DNA of 5,667 bases from NCBI GenBank assembly GCA_031289575.1, contig JAITPE010000247.1, positions 1 to 5,667 of the forward strand. The letters run 5' to 3'. Position 1 is the stretch's first letter. Every line of letters starts with the position of its first letter. Positions 1 through 5,667 of this stretch are shown one piece after another. Origin of the DNA: Spirochaetia bacterium (GTDB taxonomy: Bacteria; Spirochaetota; UBA4802; UBA5550). Below the pieces are notes generated by a model that searched no databases, had not been told where the DNA came from, and saw only the letters and a list, made by a program, of their open reading frames with translations. Both the position numbers and the translations under genes were made by a program.

Positions 1-373
1 CATCCCAAGATACGGAACATTCCTTCATATATTGCTCCACAATGGCAGGGACAATCATTTTCAGGATACCCGCAAATTTATTCGCGTCCATAAGCAACAA
101 CACTTCCTCATCCTTTATATCATCATAGAAAGAAGCTTCCATGTTCTTTGTAAAAACAATATCCACGGATTTCCCCAAGGCATCCTCCAGATCAAGCCGG
201 AGTGCCGCCAAATCAAGCAGGGTACGTAAATTACCACCCTCAAGGTGAAAGTCGTAATCACTGTCCTCTGTCGCATCCCCGCGAGCATGGGAGCCAAAAA
301 GATAAGCCTTGCTTATTGCGTATTTTTGTGCTACAGTCAGCACAACTTCTCTGATCCTGTCATGTGTGAGCAT
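1..373 (-). CDS. MNT-type nucleotidyltransferase, partial (runs off left edge)
   Basis: Seen: reading leftwards from 373, an uninterrupted frame of 124 codons reaches the window edge. It carries the polymerase-beta/MNT signature GSHARGDATEDSDYDF: G27-S28, then ten residues, then D39 and D41, with a third candidate metal ligand at D71 (VDIVF). Start choice: ATG at 373 has GGAGG 9 nt upstream; the in-frame ATG at 382 directly abuts that GGAGG and is less likely. Known: minimal nucleotidyltransferases of this type often act as antitoxins that modify a HEPN ribonuclease partner (MntA/HepT); others modify small molecules. Inferred: a toxin-antitoxin or regulatory role. After the core domain (about residue 95) the protein continues into a helical, hydrophobic segment (NKFAGILKMIVPAIVEQYMK) that is not part of the usual minimal fold, so this may be a two-domain protein. 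No HEPN gene is visible; it could lie beyond the edge. Family assignment is firm, function is not. Confidence 0.85.
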   Translation of the reverse strand, partial: MLTHDRIREVVLTVAQKYAISKAYLFGSHARGDATEDSDYDFHLEGGNLRTLLDLAALRLDLEDALGKSVDIVFTKNMEASFYDDIKDEEVLLLMDANKFAGILKMIVPAIVEQYMKECSVSWD

Positions 374-455
374 TTCCTTCATCCTCCAAATCAAGATTCT
401 CAAAGAACTTATTTGTGTCCGTTCCGCCTTCAATCTGGGCATATACTGTTCCCAT
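360..455 (-). pseudogene. Short overlapping ORF, possible 3' remnant of a partner gene
   Basis: A 31-codon frame starts at ATG 455 and stops at TGA 362-360. It overlaps the first codons of the nucleotidyltransferase gene by 14 bases and contains the ribosome binding site of that gene. The peptide is acidic and soluble-looking (ending NKFFENLDLEDEGNAHT) with no recognisable domain. A TAA lies directly before its ATG, there is no clear Shine-Dalgarno, and a large inverted repeat sits just upstream. I infer either the surviving 3' end of a cotranscribed upstream gene cut off near the inverted repeat, or a small leader ORF translationally coupled to the nucleotidyltransferase. The overlap arrangement is typical of toxin-antitoxin operons, but this is weak evidence and the ORF may be chance. 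Confidence 0.35.
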
Positions 456-472
456 TTATTGCATAAAGCCAA

Positions 473-505
473 GACTGTCAACTAATCTTCAATTAGTTGA
501 CAGTC
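473..505. repeat. Perfect 14-bp inverted repeat with 5-nt loop
   Basis: GACTGTCAACTAAT (473-486) is followed by loop CTTCA and the exact reverse complement ATTAGTTGACAGTC (492-505), then CCCC. There is no T-run on either side, so it is not a standard intrinsic terminator. It lies downstream of the feo terminator and upstream of the nucleotidyltransferase. The GGGG-plus-hairpin form (minus strand) recalls REP-like palindromes mobilised by Y1 (RAYT) transposases; it could equally be an operator. On the minus strand its distal arm contains TTGACA, followed 17 nt later by TAAATG, a poor -10 match, so promoter activity is uncertain. Confidence 0.75.
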
Positions 506-538
506 CCCTGCAGCCGGCAAGAAAAAACATGGCCTCGC

Positions 539-581
539 ATAAAAATAAACGGCGCCCTTTTGGGGCGCCGTTTATTTTTAT
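539..581 (-). terminator. Rho-independent terminator of the feo operon
   Basis: A 19-bp perfect inverted repeat (539-557 with 563-581) has a GC core GGCGCCC/GGGCGCC, a 5-nt loop and A-rich/T-rich outer arms. Read on the minus strand, the stem is preceded by A residues and ends in a T-rich stretch (GTTTATTTTTAT). It lies 30 nt after the stop codon of the FeoB-associated gene. The symmetrical A/T flanks would also let it work in the plus direction, but no plus-strand gene ends here. Confidence 0.9.
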
Positions 582-610
582 TTTTACTGGAAGAAAGCTA
601 GCAAGAATTT

Positions 611-760
611 TTAGTGCTCCTTAATCTCATCTTTGCACGAGGAACAACCGCCGCAATCGCAGCCTATGCTCATTCCGCTGCGTTTTTTATGTACCATACT
701 TGCGATAATCAAAACCACTATTACAAGTATTACCGAAGCTACAATAATATCACCAAACAT
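611..760 (-). CDS. FeoB-associated Cys-rich membrane protein
   Basis: This is a 49-residue protein. Start: ATG at 760 has GGAGGA 4 nt upstream; the gene begins 10 nt after the feoB stop codon. Seen: one hydrophobic helix at about residues 5-23, then a basic stretch (KKR, 25-27), then a Cys cluster C34, C36, C39, C42 (pattern CxCxxCxxC), then a charged tail. The positive-inside rule puts the Cys-rich tail in the cytosol. Known: small proteins with one membrane helix and such a Cys cluster are encoded directly after feoB in many Firmicutes and related anaerobes (FeoB-associated Cys-rich membrane protein family); their exact role is not settled. Inferred: a metal-binding or assembly accessory of the FeoB transporter, produced from the same transcript. 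It is the last gene before the terminator. Confidence 0.9.
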   Translation of the reverse strand: MFGDIIVASVILVIVVLIIASMVHKKRSGMSIGCDCGGCSSCKDEIKEH

Positions 761-770
761 TTTATCCTCC

Positions 771-3233
771 TTACACTGTTTGTGAAACATCCCTCAACTG
801 GGTCGGTTTACGAAACTTGGGACGCGCCACCATAAAAATTATGAAAATGAGAGCCGCGAACCCGAAGAATGAACCGACCGTAAAAGCCCCTCCGCCTATC
901 AAAGAACCGAGTTGGAAAATAATAAGGGCAAGCAGATACGCAAATAAAATCTGGTAGCCTATCGCAAAGAGAAACCACTTTGTGTTATTCATCTCCCGCT
1001 TTATCGCGCCCATGGCCGCGAAACAAGGCGGGCAGTACAGGTTGAAAACCAAAAAAGTATAGGCCGAAAGCAGCGTAAAATGAGAGGCGAAAGTAGCCCA
1101 GACTTCCTCGCCGTTTTCAGATACCTCCGCTACTCCATAGAGAACACCCATAGTCCCGACAACGTTTTCCTTTGCAATAAGTCCGGTAATTGTCGCCACA
1201 GTCGCGTCCCATGTACCAAATCCAAGCGGAGCGAATATCCACGCGATAGCGCCTCCTATATTGGCAAGAAGTCCCTGACTGAGATCCTCTACCATGCCGA
1301 ATCCACCCTCGGTAAAGCCGAAAGATGAAAGAAACCATATAAGAATAGCCGAAATCAATATTAGGGTGCCGGCCTTTTTTATAAAAGACCAACCGCGCTC
1401 CCACATGCTCCGGAGAACATTTTCCACAGTCGGCACATGGTAAGCCGGAAGCTCCATAAGGAACGGTGACGGATCGCTTGCGAACATTCTCATTTTTTTC
1501 AGCATTAGGCCCGATATAACAACAGAAAATACACCGAGAAAATAAGCGCTCGGAGCGACCCACCATACTCCGCCGAATACCGCGCCCGATATAAGGGCTA
1601 TAACCGGAAGCTTAGCGCCGCACGGCATGAATGTTGTTATCATTACAGTCATGCGTCTTTCCTTTTCGTTTTCGATTGTGCGGGACGCCATAACCCCTGG
1701 AATTCCGCACCCTGTCCCTACGAGCATTGGAATAAAACTCTTGCCGGAAAGCCCGAACCGGCGGAATATCCTGTCCAATATAAAGGCGATTCGCGCCATG
1801 TAACCGCACGCCTCAAGGGCGGCCAAAAACAGGAAAAGTACAAGCATCTGAGGCACAAAACCAATTACCGCCCCTACTCCGGCAATGATTCCATCAACCA
1901 CAAGGCCCGAAAGCCATTCGGATGTACCTATTGCGCCGAGCCCGCTTGCGGCAAGAGCCGAAATACCCGGAACCCATACCCCAAACTCTTCGGGAGCGGG
2001 TTCTTCCGCCGCTAATGCCGTTTCAAAATCGGCGAGAGAAACAGGCAGAGTTTCGGTCACATTTCCGTCCTCGTCTTTGATTTCCGTTTCGGCGGTGAGG
2101 TTAGCGGCAGAGGCTTCCTTAATAAAGCCGCTGACGACCTCTTCGTTGGGTTCTTCGGCTTCTAAGGTTTCGCTAATGCCAGCCGTATCAATTCCGGCTT
2201 TATCGGCGGCGGCAAGGTAAGCTTCGACTTTAGCGCCCTCACCCTCGTAATCGCCGACCGCGGCCTCATATGCTTCGCCTCCGGTGAGATGCCACCCATC
2301 TCCGAAAAGACCGTCATTCGTCCAGTCCGTTACCCACGTACCCACGGTAGTTACGGATACAAAGTATATGATAAAAATAACAACCGCGAATATAGGCAGA
2401 GCGAGAAAACGGTTGGTAACAACGCGGTCTATTTTGTCCGATATGCTTAAGCCCACGCTTTTCTTCTTCTTGAGCACGGAGCCGATTAACTTGGAGATCG
2501 CTCTGTAGCGGTCTGTTGTGATGATGCTTTCCGAATCATCATCAAACTCTTTTTCAACCGACGCTATAATCGCTTCCGCGCCTGATGGAGCCTTGTATGT
2601 TTCCACAAACTTTGAATCGCGCTCAAAAATCTTCACAGCGTAAAAACGCTTTATGAACGACGGAGCGTCAATCATAGACACAATAGAAGCAAGCGCGGCC
2701 TCGACTTTTCCGGACAGTTTCATCAAGGGCGATGGAATAGTCAGTTTCTCGGCCGCGTTAAGCGCGGCCTTAACGGCATCCTGAATTCCGGTACCCTTGA
2801 GAGCCGAAATAGGAATGACAGGACAGCCAAGATGCGTCGAAAGTTCCTGAATGTTGATTACGTCTCCAGATTTGTCCACAACATCCATCATATTAACGGC
2901 AACAACCACAGGTATGCCGAGTTCAAGAAGCTGCGCGGTAAGAAAAAGGTTGCGTTCCAGATTGCTTCCGTCCACAATATTAAGTATGCAGTCGGTCTGC
3001 TCATTGAGAAGATAATTACGCGATATTACCTCCTCAAGCGAATACGGCGAGAGGGAATAAATACCGGGGAGATCCATAATCTTCACGTCCTTGTACCCCT
3101 TGAGCTTTCCCTCTTTTTTTTCAACAGTAACCCCGGGCCAGTTTCCTATAAACTGATTTGAACCGGTAAGCGCGTTGAACAGTGTTGTTTTTCCGCTGTT
3201 CGGATTTCCGGCCAGCGCTATTTTAATGCTCAT
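771..3233 (-). CDS. feoB: Ferrous iron transport protein B (FeoB)
   Basis: FeoB imports Fe(II) across the cytoplasmic membrane and couples an N-terminal GTPase to a C-terminal permease. Length is 820 residues, longer than E. coli FeoB (773). Seen: G1 GNPNSGKT (9-16), G2 threonine T36 in the WPGVT stretch, G3 DLPG (54-57), G4 NMMD (114-117), G5 SALKG (143-147). A helical linker leads to membrane helices from about residue 277. Permease signatures include GTGCGIPG and the Cys-containing PCGAKLPV segment. Between the first membrane helix and the next conserved block, about residues 315-418 form a strongly acidic, soluble insert that should face outside. Start: ATG 3233 has AGGAGGT 6 nt upstream and overlaps the feoA2 stop as ATGA, indicating translational coupling. 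Identification is secure; transport of other divalent metals cannot be excluded from sequence. Confidence 0.98.
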   Translation of the reverse strand: MSIKIALAGNPNSGKTTLFNALTGSNQFIGNWPGVTVEKKEGKLKGYKDVKIMDLPGIYSLSPYSLEEVISRNYLLNEQTDCILNIVDGSNLERNLFLTAQLLELGIPVVVAVNMMDVVDKSGDVINIQELSTHLGCPVIPISALKGTGIQDAVKAALNAAEKLTIPSPLMKLSGKVEAALASIVSMIDAPSFIKRFYAVKIFERDSKFVETYKAPSGAEAIIASVEKEFDDDSESIITTDRYRAISKLIGSVLKKKKSVGLSISDKIDRVVTNRFLALPIFAVVIFIIYFVSVTTVGTWVTDWTNDGLFGDGWHLTGGEAYEAAVGDYEGEGAKVEAYLAAADKAGIDTAGISETLEAEEPNEEVVSGFIKEASAANLTAETEIKDEDGNVTETLPVSLADFETALAAEEPAPEEFGVWVPGISALAASGLGAIGTSEWLSGLVVDGIIAGVGAVIGFVPQMLVLFLFLAALEACGYMARIAFILDRIFRRFGLSGKSFIPMLVGTGCGIPGVMASRTIENEKERRMTVMITTFMPCGAKLPVIALISGAVFGGVWWVAPSAYFLGVFSVVISGLMLKKMRMFASDPSPFLMELPAYHVPTVENVLRSMWERGWSFIKKAGTLILISAILIWFLSSFGFTEGGFGMVEDLSQGLLANIGGAIAWIFAPLGFGTWDATVATITGLIAKENVVGTMGVLYGVAEVSENGEEVWATFASHFTLLSAYTFLVFNLYCPPCFAAMGAIKREMNNTKWFLFAIGYQILFAYLLALIIFQLGSLIGGGAFTVGSFFGFAALIFIIFMVARPKFRKPTQLRDVSQTV

Positions 3234-3463
3234 CCTGCGACCTCCTCTACCTCAATAATATCAATATCAGACTTACGCAGACTCAGTTCGTAACCCCTGA
3301 CATTTACCTCTATTGGGTCGCCGAGCGGAGCTACTTTGCGTATAAAAAGCTCTGAGTCTACGGTTATGCCCATATCCATAATCCGTTTTTTCATTGGTCC
3401 GTGGCCGTAAAGTTTTACTACTTTAACCTTCTGCCCCGGCTTTACATCCTTTAGGGTTTGCAT
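3230..3463 (-). CDS. feoA: FeoA family protein, second copy
   Basis: A 77-residue cytosolic SH3-like protein of the FeoA family. Seen: the N-terminal turn LKDVKPGQKVKVVKL, a glycine-containing loop followed by KKRIMDMGIT, the strand-rich region ending in PIEVNVRGYELSLRKSDIDII. This is the usual order of elements for a stand-alone FeoA domain. Known: FeoA is needed for or modulates Fe(II) uptake by FeoB, probably by direct contact. Start: ATG 3463 has AAGGAG 7 nt upstream. It follows feoA1 after a 19-nt gap and overlaps feoB by 4 nt, so it is probably the FeoA most tightly coupled to FeoB translation. The C-terminal tail is acidic (IIEVEEVAG). Confidence 0.93.
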   Translation of the reverse strand: MQTLKDVKPGQKVKVVKLYGHGPMKKRIMDMGITVDSELFIRKVAPLGDPIEVNVRGYELSLRKSDIDIIEVEEVAG

Positions 3464-3482
3464 CCTATATCTCCTTTATATT

Positions 3483-3740
3483 TTACTTACTTGCTATTTC
3501 TGCGCAGGGACGCCCTTCGCAGACCATTATTCTTCCGGCTGTTTCCATACTGATGCCCAATCTCGAGTCCTTTACTCCTATTATAAGATTGCCTTCGAAT
3601 TCCGAAAACACGGTTACAGAAGAACCAATTACAAGCCCCATTGTTTCCAACCGTTTCTTCATCTCATCCATGCCGCCGATTTTTTTTATGACAGACATGT
3701 AACCCGGCCTTACGAGTAATAAAGGAATAACTCTCTCCAT
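3483..3740 (-). CDS. feoA: FeoA family protein, first copy
   Basis: An 85-residue FeoA-type SH3-like protein and first gene of the iron operon. Seen: RPGYMSVIKKIGG, then DEMKKRLETMGLVIGSSVTV, then GNLIIGVKDSRLGISMETAGRIMV, matching the FeoA domain order. It is clearly diverged from the second copy. Its C-terminal tail has two cysteines (C74 and C79 in CEGRPC) that the second copy lacks. Start: ATG 3740 has a GGGGG run 6 nt upstream; the internal Met15 has no comparable site. Known: tandem feoA genes before feoB occur in Firmicutes and some spirochaetes. Inferred: the two copies have separate roles at FeoB, and the Cys pair could bind metal or respond to redox state, which is speculation. Confidence 0.93.
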   Translation of the reverse strand: MERVIPLLLVRPGYMSVIKKIGGMDEMKKRLETMGLVIGSSVTVFSEFEGNLIIGVKDSRLGISMETAGRIMVCEGRPCAEIASK

Positions 3741-3780
3741 AAATATCCCCCAAAATAAATCTAATTACCTTACTAAAATA

Positions 3781-3810
3781 AAGTTAGTTCAAGTGAACTT
3801 AATTTGTCAA
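3781..3810 (-). promoter_or_regulatory. Candidate sigma-70-type promoter of the feo operon
   Basis: On the minus strand a perfect TTGACA (plus positions 3810-3805) is followed after 18 nt by TAACTT (3786-3781), a four-of-six match to the -10 consensus. Predicted transcription start is near 3774, giving a leader of about 33 nt with the GGGGG ribosome site of feoA1. The distal A/T tracts at 3821-3850 are placed where upstream promoter elements act. Confidence 0.6.
3786..3799. promoter_or_regulatory. Palindrome in the feo promoter spacer, candidate operator
   Basis: AGTTCA-AG-TGAACT is a 6-bp inverted repeat with a 2-nt centre, filling the spacer between the feo -35 and -10 boxes and touching the -10. 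A repressor bound here would block RNA polymerase. The wider sequence TTAGTTCAAGTGAACTTAA (3784-3802) agrees at many positions with the DtxR/IdeR-type 19-mer consensus, the expected class for iron repression in such bacteria, although its symmetry register differs. It does not resemble a classical Fur box. Confidence 0.45.
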
Positions 3811-3819
3811 GCTTTATTG

Positions 3820-3853
3820 CAAAAAAATTTCATATTTTACAAAAAAATTTCAT
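3820..3853. repeat. Two 14-bp A-tract direct repeats at 20-bp spacing
   Basis: CAAAAAAATTTCAT occurs at 3820-3833 and exactly again at 3840-3853, with a 6-nt AT-rich gap. The 20-bp period is close to two helical turns, so the A-tracts face the same side. Both lie just upstream of the feo -35 box, about 10 and 30 bp away, consistent with UP-element-like or curved DNA; a regulator binding site is the alternative. Confidence 0.7.
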
Positions 3854-3867
3854 TCTCCGGCTAACAG

Positions 3868-3917
3868 ATATTGTTTTTTATTATTGACACAATATAGAGC
3901 GCCTTCTTTTATATTGT
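3868..3917. repeat. Three alternating ATATTGT arms at 21-bp spacing
   Basis: ATATTGT (3868-3874), its reverse complement ACAATATA (3889-3896) and TATATTGT (3910-3917) form two nested inverted repeats sharing the middle arm; arm starts are 21 bp apart each time. The second and third arms are an exact 8-bp inverted repeat around 13 nt. They overlap the only TTGACA on the plus strand in this region, so they may be operator half-sites for the glycosyltransferase gene. An RNA hairpin is less likely because the stems are AT-only. Confidence 0.5.
3884..3915 (+). promoter_or_regulatory. Weak candidate promoter of the glycosyltransferase gene
   Basis: A perfect TTGACA at 3884-3889 is followed by TATATT at 3910-3915, but the spacer is 20 nt, longer than the usual 16-18. 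TTTATA at 3908-3913 gives an 18-nt spacer with a poorer match. The position, about 45 nt before the ATG at 3961, fits. A non-optimal spacer could mean dependence on an activator or simply that the real promoter is different. Confidence 0.35.
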
Positions 3918-3960
3918 AAATTTGTAGGGTAGCAATTGTAAAATAAAAAAGGTACCAAAA

Positions 3961-5630
<1,670 letters not shown>

Positions 5631-5651
5631 CAAAATATTTTTAAAGAAAAC

Positions 5652-5664
5652 GGGCTCTGACCCC
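5652..5664. repeat. GGGCTCTGACCCC motif at window end, possible dispersed-repeat edge
   Basis: The 37 bases after the glycosyltransferase stop hold no terminator. They end in GGGCTCTGACCCC, an abrupt GC-rich stretch after AT-rich DNA, with partly complementary ends (GGG/CCC). Its reverse complement GGGGTCAGAGCCC resembles a motif that I recall from the flanks of REP-associated (Y1) transposase genes and dispersed repeats. The element, if present, lies mostly beyond the edge. Confidence 0.3.
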
Positions 5665-5667
5665 GCG

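Noticed and set aside
473..505. Intrinsic terminator
   Set aside because: The stem is not GC-rich and neither side has a T-run; the real terminator is the GC-core hairpin at 539-581.
1885..2220. Plus-strand ORF of 111 codons and other long ORFs opposite feoB
   Set aside because: They lie antisense within feoB, have no domain signal and low-complexity Ser/Ala composition caused by the acidic insert on the other strand.

Overview
The window looks like a stretch of chromosome from an anaerobic, medium-GC bacterium, most plausibly a clostridial Firmicute or a Treponema-like spirochaete. This rests on the iron operon layout (two FeoA genes, FeoB, then a tiny Cys-rich FeoB-associated membrane protein) and on AT-rich, Shine-Dalgarno-rich intergenic DNA. 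The sequence alone does not decide between these groups.

Left end (1-610): the minus strand carries the 5' part of an MNT-type nucleotidyltransferase gene that runs off the left edge. A short overlapping ORF (360-455), probably the 3' remnant or partner of a toxin-antitoxin-type operon, precedes it. Next come a perfect 14-bp inverted repeat (473-505) that is not a normal terminator, and a strong GC-rich hairpin with a T-rich flank (539-581) that terminates the feo operon.

Centre (611-3740): a compact minus-strand ferrous iron uptake operon is transcribed in the order feoA1 (3740-3483), feoA2 (3463-3230), feoB (3233-771), FeoB-associated protein (760-611). feoA2 and feoB overlap by ATGA. FeoB has all its GTPase motifs and an unusually large acidic insert of about 100 residues within the membrane domain. 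The genes together should make one Fe(II) transporter with cytosolic SH3-like regulators and a small membrane accessory.

Intergenic control region (3741-3960): this divergent region is dense with structure. It holds a sigma-70-like feo promoter with a palindrome in its spacer, two 14-bp A-tract direct repeats 20 bp apart, and three ATATTGT arms alternating in orientation at 21-bp spacing.

Right part (3961-5630): a plus-strand GT-C membrane glycosyltransferase (PMT/ArnT-like, GT39 type) has 18 AGAC tetranucleotides just after its start codon. With 18 copies the start codon is out of frame with the enzyme, so the gene is read here as phase OFF; 19 or 16 copies would give one continuous protein of 557 or 553 residues. 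This has the structure of a classical contingency locus, and it is the most notable item of the window. The last 37 bases are non-coding and end in a GGGCTCTGACCCC motif.
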